From Tsuneonella amylolytica (GTDB lineage: Bacteria; Pseudomonadota; Alphaproteobacteria; Sphingomonadales; Sphingomonadaceae): 64,000 nt of DNA. The stretch lies in the NCBI RefSeq assembly GCF_003626915.1, contig NZ_CP032570.1, positions 1,978,501 through 2,042,500 of the forward strand, written 5' to 3'. Each line of letters begins with the position of its first letter. Positions within the stretch are counted from its first letter, which is position 1. Positions 1-10,216 of this stretch are shown here, piece after piece. The notes below the pieces were generated by a model that did no database searches, was not told the origin of the DNA, and saw only the letters and a program-made list of their open reading frames with translations. The translations under genes and the position numbers were made by a program.

Positions 1-462
1 CTGCTCGCATGGCACGACGTGCAGCCGGGCGACTTCATCTACCTCGATGCCGGCACGGTCCATGCGATCGGGGCGGGGCTGTCGCTGATCGAGGTCCAGC
101 AGAACTCGGACATCACCTATCGCCTCTACGACTACGGTCGCCCGCGCGAGTTGCATCTCGACCAAGGCGTGGCGATCGCGCACGGCTATCCCCAGCCCGA
201 GCGGCTGCGGCGGCACGTGCCCGATACCGGCGAAGTATCGCTCGTCGACGGGCCGCATTTCCGGCTCGACTGGCTCGACGGCGCGCCGTCGGACGAAGCG
301 AAGGCGCGTTACGGCGACCGGGCGCTCCTGGTAATTCCCGTCGATGCGCCGGTGACGCTGGCGGGTGAAGAGATCGTGGCCGGCGGCTGCGGGCTCGCCG
401 CATCGCTGGATGACGTGGCGTTCGCGCGGGGCGGCCGGGCGCTGATCGCCCAGCCGGTCTAG
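1..462 (+). CDS. manA: Mannose-6-phosphate isomerase class I, C-terminal part (5' end outside window)
   Basis: Interconverts mannose-6-phosphate and fructose-6-phosphate in the cytoplasm, feeding GDP-mannose and polysaccharide synthesis. The reading frame is open from base 1, so only the last 153 residues are present. They hold the cupin core of type I phosphomannose isomerase: YLDAGTVHAIG carries the metal-binding His of the second cupin motif, followed by LIEVQQNSDITYRLYDYGR, a block characteristic of the family. The tail after it is variable. The gene ends 13 bp from the convergent phytochrome gene with no clear terminator between them. Confidence 0.9.
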   Translation: MLAWHDVQPGDFIYLDAGTVHAIGAGLSLIEVQQNSDITYRLYDYGRPRELHLDQGVAIAHGYPQPERLRRHVPDTGEVSLVDGPHFRLDWLDGAPSDEAKARYGDRALLVIPVDAPVTLAGEEIVAGGCGLAASLDDVAFARGGRALIAQPV

Positions 463-475
463 CTTCCCCGCCCGC

Positions 476-3031
476 TCAGCCCCGGGCGATCTTTTCCAGC
501 AGCTCGCTCAGCTCGGCCTTGCCATAGGGCTTTTTCAGAAGCCCCATCGCCCCGTGTTCCTCGAGCTTGTCGGCCAGTTCGCCGTACCCGGTTGCCAGCA
601 CGAACGGCACGCCGATGGTCTTCAGCTTGGCCGCCACCGCGTCGGAACTTTCGTTGCCCAGGTTGTAGTCGAGGACCGCGAACTCGGGCGGGTCCTTGGA
701 AATCGATTCCAAAGCCGAGGCCACGCTGCCCGCGGTCGTTACCGTGCCTACGCCCAGCGAGCGCAGGCTGTCCTCGGTATCCATGGCGATGATCATGTTG
801 TCCTCGACCACCAGCACATGGCCGGGGATCGAACCGGCCGACCGTTCCATCGTATGCGGCACCCGCGATTCCTCCGCTGTCTTGCCCGTGCGCGGTTTGC
901 CCGGCTGGACGTAGCGCCCGGGAATCATGAATTCGGCTTCGACGCCCGACAGCTTGTAGCGAATCTGGGCATCACCCTTGAGCTCGTACGGAATCGAACG
1001 CTCGATGATGGTCGAGCCGAAACCGCGCCGCTCGGGCGCTCGGACCGGCGGGCCTCCCCGCTCGCGCCATTCGATACACAGGTCCTTGTGATCGTCCTGC
1101 GACAGCGTGAGCGTCACCGAACCGCTGCTGTCGCAAAGCGCGCCGTACTTGACCGAGTTGGTCATCATCTCGTGAAGGACGAGCGCCAGGACCGTGTAGG
1201 CTTCTGGCGCGACGAGGACGTCGTCGCCTTCGATGGTCACCCGGTCCTCCTTGCCCGCCAGATAGGCGTGGGCCTCGCTCTCGATCAGTTCGGCGAGCGA
1301 CGAAGGCGTCCAGTGATCCCGCGTGATGTGGTCGTGCGCGGTCGCTAGTGCGGAGATGCGCCCGCCGATCAGCTCGCTGAAGCTGGCGATGTCGGTCGCC
1401 TCGTGCCGCGACTGGCTGATGAGGCTGCGGATCAGGTTGAGGATGTTGCGGACCCGGTGGTTCAGTTCCGCGATCAGCAGTTCCTGCTGTTCCTGTGCGC
1501 GGGCCCGGGCCTGCACGGCCTCGTCCGTCAGGCGCAGGATCACCTCGAGCAAGGTGACCCGCAGCGACTCGGCGATCTGGCATTCCTCCGTCGTCCATTC
1601 GGCGCTCTGTCCGGTGACCGACTGCTGCCACGCCTCGAAGCTCTTGCGCGGGGTGAGCCGCGCCCCGTTGGGGCCGTACTCGACCGGCTTTTCGGGATTG
1701 CCGGCCCAGATCACCGACTTCTGCAGTTCCTTGCGCCACAGAACGAAATAATCGCGCGGGCGGCGGCTGACGGGAATGACCATGGCGCCCACGACCTTGT
1801 GGGAGAAATTCTGCGCGGCGGGAATGCGCGACGCCAGTTCGTTCGATGCGAACGTCCGGCTGGTCGAACCCGAATTCAACGCCGGGATCAACGCCTTGAA
1901 CTGTTCCTCGCTCGGCGCTGCGCCCCGGGTGCGGTAGATGCCGTCGATGTAGGCGCTCGAACCGTCGTGCGGGATCACCTCGCCGATCACCCCATCGAGC
2001 GTAGGCAGGCTTTCGACGAGCGACACCCCGCCCGCGAGCCGGGCCATCAGCCTGTCGTGAAGCTCGCGCCCCTTGGCCGAAAGCTGGCTACCGATATCGG
2101 TCAGCACTCGATCGAGGAGCAGCGAGAAGAGCTGACTGAACAGTTCGGCGACCGTGCGCAGCGAATAGGGCAGGGTGCGGGGGCTGTAGTGGTGGCAGGC
2201 GAACAGGCCCCACAGCTTGCCGCGGACGATGATCGAGATCGACAGCGACGCCTCGACGCCCATGTTGCGCAGGTACTCGAGGTGGATCGGCGAAACCGCG
2301 CGCAGGGTGGACAGCGACAGGTCGAGCGGCCGTCCCTCGATGCTGAGCTGCGGTATGAGCGGAACCGGCTCGCAGTTGACGTCGCTGATGATGCGGAACG
2401 GGTTGCGGATGTAGAGCGCGCGGGCCTGCGCCGGGATGTCCGTTTTGGGATAACGCAGCCCGTGGAACGCCTCGAGGTGGGATTCGCGCGCTTCCGCGAT
2501 GACTTCGCCCGACAGGTCCTCGTGGAACTTGTAGACCATCACCCGGTCGAACCCGAGCAGGCGCTGCATGTGCCGAGCCGCCTCGTCGACCAGACCCTGA
2601 ACCTCGCTGCGGTCCTCCAGATCGGTCATGATCGCGCGCAGGGTGCCGACATGGCTGGTGAAACCGACCGCGTCGTGCGGCTCGAACTCGATGACGGTGT
2701 TGGAGCCCGACACGTGCAGCGCGACGTCGAACAGCGGCCCCCCGCCGGTCATCGGCATGCCGAAAATCCGTTCGACCGGGTCGGTGCCGCGCAGACGGGC
2801 GAGCGCGGTCCGCAGACGCCCTAGCGCCTCGGACGACAGGATTTGCGCGAGTTGCACCCCGGTCGAGATCGCACTGCCGGCGCCCAGCATCTCGTCGAAG
2901 TTCGCGGAGTGATGCGAGACGATCCAGTCGCCGTTGACCGCCACCAGCGCGCCGAAAGGCTGGATGCCGCCGAGCAGGTGGATGGGCTCGCGGTCGCAGT
3001 TGGTGAGGTCGACTTCGGCTTGGGGGGTCAT
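476..3031 (-). CDS. bphP: Bacteriophytochrome hybrid histidine kinase with C-terminal receiver domain
   Basis: Red/far-red photoreceptor of 851 residues binding biliverdin. Order: PAS with the presumed chromophore Cys12 (TNCDREPIH), GAF with the YPKTDIPAQAR loop (the usual PASDIP, with the Asp kept), PHY with the tongue motif TPRKSFEAW, then an HWE/HisKA_2-type kinase with phospho-acceptor His525 in ELNHRVRN, an N box (LHEMMTNSVKYG) and IEWRERGG, and finally a receiver domain with Asp788 (VLDYNLG). I chose the ATG at 3031 because it overlaps the heme oxygenase stop by 4 bp and puts the Cys at the normal distance; the open frame upstream is antisense-like. The receiver may take phosphate from its own kinase (inference). 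No DNA-binding output domain is present. Confidence 0.95.
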   Translation of the reverse strand: MTPQAEVDLTNCDREPIHLLGGIQPFGALVAVNGDWIVSHHSANFDEMLGAGSAISTGVQLAQILSSEALGRLRTALARLRGTDPVERIFGMPMTGGGPLFDVALHVSGSNTVIEFEPHDAVGFTSHVGTLRAIMTDLEDRSEVQGLVDEAARHMQRLLGFDRVMVYKFHEDLSGEVIAEARESHLEAFHGLRYPKTDIPAQARALYIRNPFRIISDVNCEPVPLIPQLSIEGRPLDLSLSTLRAVSPIHLEYLRNMGVEASLSISIIVRGKLWGLFACHHYSPRTLPYSLRTVAELFSQLFSLLLDRVLTDIGSQLSAKGRELHDRLMARLAGGVSLVESLPTLDGVIGEVIPHDGSSAYIDGIYRTRGAAPSEEQFKALIPALNSGSTSRTFASNELASRIPAAQNFSHKVVGAMVIPVSRRPRDYFVLWRKELQKSVIWAGNPEKPVEYGPNGARLTPRKSFEAWQQSVTGQSAEWTTEECQIAESLRVTLLEVILRLTDEAVQARARAQEQQELLIAELNHRVRNILNLIRSLISQSRHEATDIASFSELIGGRISALATAHDHITRDHWTPSSLAELIESEAHAYLAGKEDRVTIEGDDVLVAPEAYTVLALVLHEMMTNSVKYGALCDSSGSVTLTLSQDDHKDLCIEWRERGGPPVRAPERRGFGSTIIERSIPYELKGDAQIRYKLSGVEAEFMIPGRYVQPGKPRTGKTAEESRVPHTMERSAGSIPGHVLVVEDNMIIAMDTEDSLRSLGVGTVTTAGSVASALESISKDPPEFAVLDYNLGNESSDAVAAKLKTIGVPFVLATGYGELADKLEEHGAMGLLKKPYGKAELSELLEKIARG

Positions 3032-3702
3032 GCGGCTCTTTTCATGGGTGTGTTGGCCAGCACGGCGGCGAACGTCGAGAAGACGGCGCGCGCGGCGGCG
3101 ATTGCGGCATCGCGCGTATCGGTATCGGCGAACGGGTCCTGCAAACGGGGGCGCAAGCGGGCGAAGAACGCGGGCATGGCATCGTCGGACAGGAATGCAA
3201 CCGGTACGCTCGCATCGCGCTTGCGCAGGTCGGCCAGCATGGCACCGTTGCCGAGAGAAGAGCCCGCCAGCGCCCACGCGACGCCGATCGCTCCCGCGGC
3301 GGGCGCGCTGAATGCGGGGGCGGAGCGCGGCGGGCTATGACCGATGGCAGCGAGATCGGCTGCGATGAGAGGGGTCTGGACCGGCGGGCGCAAGGCGGCG
3401 GAAACGGCTGTCCCTACCCAGGCCTCGATCGGCAAGCGCGCGGCGTACTGGACCTGAAGGAAGCGCGCGTAGTATCGGGGCTGGGCCAGGTCGAGAACGG
3501 CCATGCCCGTATCGAGCTGAGCGTGATCGTCTGCGGTTGCCCCGCGCAACACCTGCCTGATCGATTGTGGGTCCTGCACGCCTTTACGCTTCTTCCACTG
3601 CCGGAAGCGCCACCACCGCGCGACCTGTTTTCTCGTCGTTCGGAGGGCGCGCGCAATGATCCCGCTCGCCCCCGATATGGCATAACCTTCGTGGGAACCC
3701 AT
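3028..3702 (-). CDS. bphO: Biliverdin-producing heme oxygenase
   Basis: Opens heme to biliverdin, Fe and CO, supplying the chromophore of the phytochrome encoded immediately downstream (4-bp overlap, same operon). The N-terminal helix LRGATADDHAQLD carries the proximal His of bacterial heme oxygenases, and GVAWALAGSSLGNGAML matches the distal glycine-rich helix. The frame starts at ATG 3702, which sits 6 nt after a TAGGCG sequence, but family homology starts only near residue 48, so an internal GTG start about 45 codons in is possible. Length (224, or about 180 residues) fits the family. Confidence 0.88.
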   Translation of the reverse strand: MGSHEGYAISGASGIIARALRTTRKQVARWWRFRQWKKRKGVQDPQSIRQVLRGATADDHAQLDTGMAVLDLAQPRYYARFLQVQYAARLPIEAWVGTAVSAALRPPVQTPLIAADLAAIGHSPPRSAPAFSAPAAGAIGVAWALAGSSLGNGAMLADLRKRDASVPVAFLSDDAMPAFFARLRPRLQDPFADTDTRDAAIAAARAVFSTFAAVLANTPMKRAA

Positions 3703-3773
3703 AAGTTCCGCCTATTGAAAATTCATTGTTGCGCGGGGCTGAGGGTGCGGCAGCGCCCGGAACCCGCTATATT

Positions 3774-3779
3774 CGGATC
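3774..3779 (+). promoter_or_regulatory. -10 element (TATATT) 6 nt before GTG start
   Basis: TATATT lies 6 nt upstream of the GTG at 3780; the -35 region at 17 bp spacing (GTGCGG) is weak. No Shine-Dalgarno is present, so the transcript would be leaderless. The site supports GTG 3780 as the start of the gene. Inferred from sequence only. Confidence 0.4.
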
Positions 3780-4628
3780 GTGCACACGCCGTCGACCGAC
3801 CACGCATTACCCGGAAGCGGCAATCGGCTGCGGGCGCTGCTTGCCGCGCTGGTGCTGGGGGCGGGAATCGGGTTCGCCGTGGCATATCTCGTCATGGAGC
3901 CTGCGGCTGCCGATCCGCCGCCGGGGCGCACGATCGTGCTGACCCCGGCCGACCGCGCGCAGATCGCCGCGAATCTGGCCGAGGTCCAGGGGGGGCCGCC
4001 GACGCAGGCCGAACTCGGCGCCGCCATTGAAGACCGGGTGCGCGAGGAAGTATTCTATCGCGAAGCGCTGCGGCGCGGGTTGGGTCGCGGCGATCCTGTC
4101 GTGCGCAAGCGGCTCGCACGATTGATGGAAGGCGCGGCGGCGGACGCCAGCGACGACGATCCGCCCGACCAGGCGACGCTGCGCCGCTGGCTGCGCGATC
4201 ATCCGGACCGGTTCGCGCAAGACTTGCGGCTCGGGTTCGACCAGGTGTTCTTCGAGACCCGCCCCCGCGCCGTCGTGGGCCGCGCCTTGATCGAGGGCGG
4301 TGCCGACTGGGCGCGTGTCGGCGACCCCTCGCGGTTGCCGGCGGCTTTCGCGGACGCCGGCCGCCCCGCCGTCGCTCGCGAGATGGGCGAGGATTTTGCG
4401 ATCGCAATCGAGGGCCTGCGTCTCGGCCGGGCATGGCAAGGCCCGGTCGAAAGTACGCTCGGCTGGCATCTCGTGCGCCTGCGAAGCCGCGAGCCCGGCA
4501 CCATCCCGGCGTTCGAGACCGTGCGCGACCGGGTGGAGGCCGACTGGCGGGCGGCCACCGCGGCGACCCGCGCCGATGCCGCGTACGAGGCGCTGCGTCG
4601 GCGTTACACGGTGCAAACGGGCGGCTAG
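3780..4628 (+). CDS. Membrane-anchored parvulin-like peptidyl-prolyl isomerase
   Basis: Predicted periplasmic foldase of about 282 residues held by one N-terminal membrane segment (LRALLAALVLGAGIGFAVAYL). The rest resembles the PpiC/SurA class: a helical N-part with AAIEDRVREEVFYREALRRGLG, then a degenerate rotamase region ending in WHLVRLRSREPGTIPAFETVRDRV, the usual C-terminal signature of parvulin foldases. The start is uncertain: TTG codons at 3726 and 3729 are open, but GTG 3780 is preceded by a good -10 element and keeps the membrane segment. A substrate cannot be read from the sequence. It stands alone, upstream of ftsH, another envelope quality-control gene. Confidence 0.75.
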   Translation: MHTPSTDHALPGSGNRLRALLAALVLGAGIGFAVAYLVMEPAAADPPPGRTIVLTPADRAQIAANLAEVQGGPPTQAELGAAIEDRVREEVFYREALRRGLGRGDPVVRKRLARLMEGAAADASDDDPPDQATLRRWLRDHPDRFAQDLRLGFDQVFFETRPRAVVGRALIEGGADWARVGDPSRLPAAFADAGRPAVAREMGEDFAIAIEGLRLGRAWQGPVESTLGWHLVRLRSREPGTIPAFETVRDRVEADWRAATAATRADAAYEALRRRYTVQTGG

Positions 4629-4671
4629 GCCGATTTCTCGTTCCGCACGCCCATTCGCCCGCCCCGTTATC

Positions 4672-4699
4672 TTGCCATTCACCCCCCGGTGCCTACATT
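4672..4699 (+). promoter_or_regulatory. Candidate ftsH promoter
   Basis: TTGCCA (4672-4677), 16-bp spacer, TACATT (4694-4699), about 30 bp before the ftsH ATG, with a purine-rich GAAAGGA ribosome site between. It lies in the only gap between the foldase gene and ftsH. It was tested as an RpoH site because ftsH is often heat-inducible, but the -10 does not match. Confidence 0.45.
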
Positions 4700-4730
4700 C
4701 CTCAGGCACACGAAAGGACGGCGAACCGGC

Positions 4731-6674
<1,944 letters not shown>

Positions 6675-6687
6675 CAGCTTCCGTTCA

Positions 6688-6717
6688 GGACCGGGCGGCG
6701 AAATGCCGTCCGGTTCC
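6688..6717 (+). terminator. Stem-loop after ftsH
   Basis: GGACCGGGCGGC (6688-6699) pairs with GCCGTCCGGTTCC (6705-6717), with one G-U and one bulge, around a 5-nt GAAAT loop. There is no T-run, so it may be a transcript 3' stabiliser or weak terminator between ftsH and the next gene. Confidence 0.4.
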
Positions 6718-6734
6718 AACGGGAGGATTTCGCG

Positions 6735-7133
6735 GTGCGCGCATTCAAACCGGTCGCTTCGGCGATGGCCGTTGCAATGGCTCTGGCCGTGGGCACCACC
6801 GCCCATGCCGCACCGTCCGAAATCAACGCCGACGTATTCTACACCAACGCCCGCGAACTGATGGGCAAGGGCATGGCCGCGATGTTCGACAAGCGCGCCA
6901 AGCCCATGGTGGCCCAGATGAAGGACGCGGCGACCCTTGTGAAGGCGGAGAACGAGGCTGCGACCGCCCGCGGCAGGCCGATCTATTGCGTCCCCGATGC
7001 CGCCCGCAAGAAGGGCATGTCCCCGGACATGGTGGTGGAGAAGATCGGCCGCCTGCCGCAAGCCCAGCGCAAGGCCTCGACCCTGCGGCAGGCATGGCGT
7101 GCCGTGCTGATCCGCGACTACCCCTGCCGCTGA
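6735..7133 (+). CDS. Small exported protein, weakly Rap1a/Tai-like
   Basis: A 132-residue exported protein of unknown function. Residues 1-26 form a signal peptide ending in AHA. The mature part has two cysteines, in PIYCVPDAARKKGMS and at the end in RDYPC, with a predicted helix between. This Cys spacing and the phrase order resemble the Rap1a/Tai immunity-protein fold, which neutralises secreted amidases, but no secretion system or effector is near, so a housekeeping role is as likely. GTG 6735 follows a GGGAGGA site. It lies 60 bp after ftsH and may be cotranscribed. Confidence 0.7.
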   Translation: MRAFKPVASAMAVAMALAVGTTAHAAPSEINADVFYTNARELMGKGMAAMFDKRAKPMVAQMKDAATLVKAENEAATARGRPIYCVPDAARKKGMSPDMVVEKIGRLPQAQRKASTLRQAWRAVLIRDYPCR

Positions 7134-7137
7134 TTGT

Positions 7138-8208
7138 TCAGGACACCAGCATCGCGATGATCCCCGCGAACAGCGCGATCGCGATCCAGGCGAAGGCGCT
7201 CAGCAGGATCATCCGCACGATCGCGCCCGCCCGGGTAGTGCCATAGGTACCGCGGATCTGCCGGTACATATGGAACGGGGCATAGAGCAGCAGCAGCCCG
7301 CCGATGCTCCCCAGGTTGAACCAGAACAGCAGGCTCACCACCGCCACCAGCGCGATCATGAAGGTGATCGAGTAAGTGACGAAAACCGTGTGGTCGTAGC
7401 CGCGAAACCGCCGGCTGAACGGAAACAGCAGCCACACGAACGGCACCGACAGCGGGATCAGCATCCAGCTGTATTTGTAGGCGCTCGTCTGTGCCTTGTA
7501 GATGGCGAGTTGCGGGTTCTCGCGCACGTGCTCCACCGCCTTCGCGATCGTGCTGCCGGCGGGCAGGGGATTTTCCTCGAAGCCGGTGCGAAACCCTTCG
7601 GCGAGATCGTCGGACATCTCGAGCGCACTCGACAGGCCCTCTTGGTCTTCCTCGAGCGAGGCGATGCTCTGCTCGATCCTCTCGCGCTCCGCCCCGGCCG
7701 CGTCCGGCAACTGCGCCTTCAACTCCGCGATCTCCTTGGTGTTCGTGTCGTAGGCGAGGCGCGCCTGTTCGGTGCCGACGCCTTCGGGCATCACAGTCGG
7801 CGCCGACCCGCCACCCAGCGCATTGAACAGGGCGAAGCTTAGGAACACGACGAACAGGAACAGCGCGATCGGGCTGACGTAGCTCGCGCGTTTGCCGTCG
7901 ATGTACTCGCGGGTCAGCCGGCCGGGCTGCCAGACGAGCAGCGGAATAGTCCGCCACGTCTTGCCCTCGAAGTGCAGCACGCCGTGGAGCAGGTCGTGGA
8001 AGAACGCGCCCACCGTTCGGTGGACGTGCGCCCGCTGCCCGCAGGCATGGCAATGGCTGCCAACGAGCGTAGTGCTGCAGTTGAGGCAGGCCCCCTCTTG
8101 CGTGTGACCGGCATCCTCGCCCGCTTCGGGCTCCACCGCACGCGATACCGTGGCCCCCGTTCCGGCATCGGCCAGCCCCGTGGCGATCTCGCTGAAGTCC
8201 CCCGACAT
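7138..8208 (-). CDS. DUF3667 membrane protein with N-terminal zinc-ribbon
   Basis: A 356-residue protein of unknown function. Near the N-terminus it has a CxxC...CxxC zinc ribbon (CLNCSTTL...CHACGQ) followed by a conserved block with HDLLHGVLHFEGKTWRT and LTREYIDGKRASYVSP, the signature of DUF3667. At least four membrane segments follow, separated by a charged coiled-coil-like loop (about residues 155-220) rich in Glu, Gln and Ala. ATG 8208 was preferred to codons further upstream, which have no homology. It converges with the small exported gene, 4 bp apart. Confidence 0.85.
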   Translation of the reverse strand: MSGDFSEIATGLADAGTGATVSRAVEPEAGEDAGHTQEGACLNCSTTLVGSHCHACGQRAHVHRTVGAFFHDLLHGVLHFEGKTWRTIPLLVWQPGRLTREYIDGKRASYVSPIALFLFVVFLSFALFNALGGGSAPTVMPEGVGTEQARLAYDTNTKEIAELKAQLPDAAGAERERIEQSIASLEEDQEGLSSALEMSDDLAEGFRTGFEENPLPAGSTIAKAVEHVRENPQLAIYKAQTSAYKYSWMLIPLSVPFVWLLFPFSRRFRGYDHTVFVTYSITFMIALVAVVSLLFWFNLGSIGGLLLLYAPFHMYRQIRGTYGTTRAGAIVRMILLSAFAWIAIALFAGIIAMLVS

Positions 8209-8297
8209 GGGTCTGCGCAATACACGACGGCGAAGCGCTCGCGCCAGTGGGAACATACATGGAACATGGCGGTTGGATGGGGAAAGGAGTTCACCCC

Positions 8298-8531
8298 ATG
8301 ACTGCACCCACCCCAAGCGAGCATCCCAAGTCCGAACCCGTTTCCAACGCCGAGAAGCCGGCTGACGAATGGACCACCGGCGACGAGGCCATGACCGGCG
8401 CGCAGGCGAGCTATCTCAAGACGTTGAGCGAGGAAGCCGGCCAGCCCGATGCCTACGATACCGGCCTTACCAAGGCCGAAGCGTCGAAGCGGATCGATGC
8501 TCTGCAGGCGGAAACCGGGCGGGGCCAGTAG
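8298..8531 (+). CDS. DUF3072 small protein
   Basis: A 77-residue acidic soluble protein. The C-terminal half, MTGAQASYLKTLSEEAG followed by LTKAEASKRIDALQ, is the DUF3072 signature: it resembles a SAP-like or helix-turn-helix fragment seen in many alphaproteobacteria, function unknown. A strong GGAAAGGAG ribosome site sits 8 nt before ATG 8298. It is a single-gene unit closed by a strong terminator. Confidence 0.85.
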   Translation: MTAPTPSEHPKSEPVSNAEKPADEWTTGDEAMTGAQASYLKTLSEEAGQPDAYDTGLTKAEASKRIDALQAETGRGQ

Positions 8532-8558
8532 GCCGGGCCGGCGGAACCCGCCCCGACG

Positions 8559-8590
8559 AAAAAGGGCCACCCTCGCGGGCGGCCCTTTTT
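8559..8590. terminator. Bidirectional Rho-independent terminator
   Basis: AAAAAGGGCC (8559-8568) is the exact inverse of GGCCCTTTTT (8581-8590) around a 12-nt loop. With A-runs on one side and T-runs on the other it serves both the DUF3072 gene and the convergent rpoZ. Confidence 0.92.
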
Positions 8591-8612
8591 CTATATCGCG
8601 GGTGAAGCGGGA

Positions 8613-8957
8613 TCAGCCGTCGTAGTCGCCGCCGACCGAGGTCTGGCGGGCCGGGGCGGCCGCGGTGATCCGGAGCGCTTCGGCCGACTGGCTGAGGCTG
8701 CCGATCTCGTCCGCCTCGTCCTCGTCGTCGGGCAGGATTTTCTGCAGGCCGACGACGACCGATTCGTGGAGGTCCTTGGGGCCCACGGTCTGCTCCGCGA
8801 TCTCGCGCAGGGCGACGACCGGGTTCTTGTCGCGATCGCGGTCGAGGGTCAGTTCCGCGCCGCCCGAAATCTCGCGCGCGCGCTGCGCGGCCAGCAGAAC
8901 GAGGTCGAAACGGTTGGGGATCTTGTCGACGCAATCTTCGACGGTAACGCGCGCCAT
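8613..8957 (-). CDS. rpoZ: DNA-directed RNA polymerase subunit omega
   Basis: Omega subunit that wraps the beta' C-terminus and helps assemble RNA polymerase. The 114-residue protein starts with [20 protein letters not shown], has the conserved [11 protein letters not shown] helix and the [15 protein letters not shown] block, and an acidic, low-complexity tail. Length fits alphaproteobacterial omega. In many relatives rpoZ is followed by spoT or similar; here it is alone between a strong terminator and its own promoter. Confidence 0.96.
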   Translation of the reverse strand: MARVTVEDCVDKIPNRFDLVLLAAQRAREISGGAELTLDRDRDKNPVVALREIAEQTVGPKDLHESVVVGLQKILPDDEDEADEIGSLSQSAEALRITAAAPARQTSVGGDYDG

Positions 8958-8996
8958 ATGGCACTCCGGTCAAACAGGTGTTTCTGGGAAGGGGAT

Positions 8997-9025
8997 CGCC
9001 TAGGCCCGATGCCTCGCCAAGTCAA
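8997..9025 (-). promoter_or_regulatory. rpoZ promoter
   Basis: On the minus strand TTGACT (9020-9025), 17-bp spacer, TAGGCG (8997-9002), giving a leader of about 30 nt before the rpoZ ATG. The first spacer bases (TGG) are identical to those at the rpmJ and rpmH promoters. Confidence 0.65.
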
Positions 9026-9043
9026 GAATTTGCCGGTAGGCCC
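9015..9043 (+). promoter_or_regulatory. Candidate leaderless promoter of the phospholipase-D-family gene
   Basis: TCGCCA (9015-9020), 17-bp spacer, TAGGCC (9038-9043), ending 6-7 nt before ATG 9050. There is no Shine-Dalgarno. It is interleaved with the divergent rpoZ promoter. Confidence 0.4.
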
Positions 9044-9049
9044 CGCGCC

Positions 9050-10213
9050 ATGACCGCCGCGCCGCCCTATGTCGATCCGCCGCCGTTCACCGTCGAGGCG
9101 CAAGGTCAGAAGCTCGTCTTCTACCCGGCCGGCAAGGACCGGCTGGCCGCGCTGATCGCGATGATCGAAAGCGCGCGCGAATCGATCCGGATGTGCTTCT
9201 ACATATTCACCGAGGATGCGAGCGGGGTGATGGTGCGCGACGCGCTGGCCTGTGCGGCGCGGCGCGGGGTGAGGGTGAACCTCATCCTCGACGGGTTCGG
9301 GGCGGATGCGCGCAAGGAGTTCTTCTCCTCGATGTGCGATGCGGGCGCGAAGTTCTGCTGCTTCTCCCCACGGTGGACCCAGCGCTACCTCATCCGCAAC
9401 CACCAGAAGATCGTCATCGTCGACGGGCGGCAGGCGATGATCGGCGGCTTCAATGTCGAGGACAGCTATTTCGCGCCGCCCGCGCTCAATGGGTGGAACG
9501 ACCTCGGCGTGACGGTGGAAGGTTCGGCGGTGGACGACCTGTCGCGCTGGTTCGACCAGCTCGACGCCTGGACCGAGGACCCCCACGCCAACTGGCGCGC
9601 GATCCGCCGCATGGTGCGCCACTGGCAACCCGGCGACGGGCCGGTCCGCATACTCATCGGCGGGCCGACGCGCGGCCTTTCGAGCTGGGCCCGGTGCGTG
9701 CGCAGCGACCTCACCGGCGCGCAGCGGCTCGACATGATCATGGCCTATTTCTCGCCGTCGAACCGCAACCTCAAGGCCATCGGCGATGTCGCCTGCCGCG
9801 AAGGGGCGCGGCTGGTGATGGCGGGCAAGAGCGACAACGGCGCGACCATCGGCGCGACCCGCTCGCTTTACGACTACCTGCTGAAGCGGCGCGCCGAGAT
9901 CTGGGAATTCGACGCCTGCAAGCTCCACACGAAAGTGATCGTAATCGACGACAAGAGCTATGTCGGCAGCGCGAACTTCGACATGCGCAGCCTCTACCTC
10001 AATCTCGAGGTCATGCTGCGGATCGAGGATCGGGCGCTCGCCGACCGCCTCAGCGAATACATCGGCCAGCACCTGGGGGCCGCGACGCGCATCACGCCCA
10101 GCGAGCACAAGAAACGCGCCGGCCTGTTGAACCGCATCCGCTGGAACGCCTCGTGGTTCCTCGTCGCGGTCGTCGACTACACCGTCAGCCGCAACCTCAA
10201 CCTGGGGCTCTAG
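9050..10213 (+). CDS. Phospholipase D-family protein (cardiolipin synthase-like)
   Basis: A 387-residue protein with two HKD motifs, RNHQKIVIVDGRQAMIGG and KLHTKVIVIDDKSYVGS, each supplying the His/Lys pair of the phospholipase D active site. This two-domain form is typical of cardiolipin synthases of the ClsB/ClsC kind, which condense phosphatidylglycerol with a second phospholipid at the inner membrane; phospholipase or nuclease activity cannot be excluded. No long membrane helices are present; the C-terminus WFLVAVVDYT may be membrane-associated. ATG 9050 was chosen because earlier codons overlap the rpoZ promoter. Confidence 0.88.
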   Translation: MTAAPPYVDPPPFTVEAQGQKLVFYPAGKDRLAALIAMIESARESIRMCFYIFTEDASGVMVRDALACAARRGVRVNLILDGFGADARKEFFSSMCDAGAKFCCFSPRWTQRYLIRNHQKIVIVDGRQAMIGGFNVEDSYFAPPALNGWNDLGVTVEGSAVDDLSRWFDQLDAWTEDPHANWRAIRRMVRHWQPGDGPVRILIGGPTRGLSSWARCVRSDLTGAQRLDMIMAYFSPSNRNLKAIGDVACREGARLVMAGKSDNGATIGATRSLYDYLLKRRAEIWEFDACKLHTKVIVIDDKSYVGSANFDMRSLYLNLEVMLRIEDRALADRLSEYIGQHLGAATRITPSEHKKRAGLLNRIRWNASWFLVAVVDYTVSRNLNLGL

Positions 10214-10216
10214 CGC

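Noticed and set aside
4671..4699. RpoH promoter for ftsH
   Set aside because: CTTGCCA fits only partly and the -10 (CCTACATT) does not match CCCCATNT; a sigma-70 reading with 16-bp spacing fits better.
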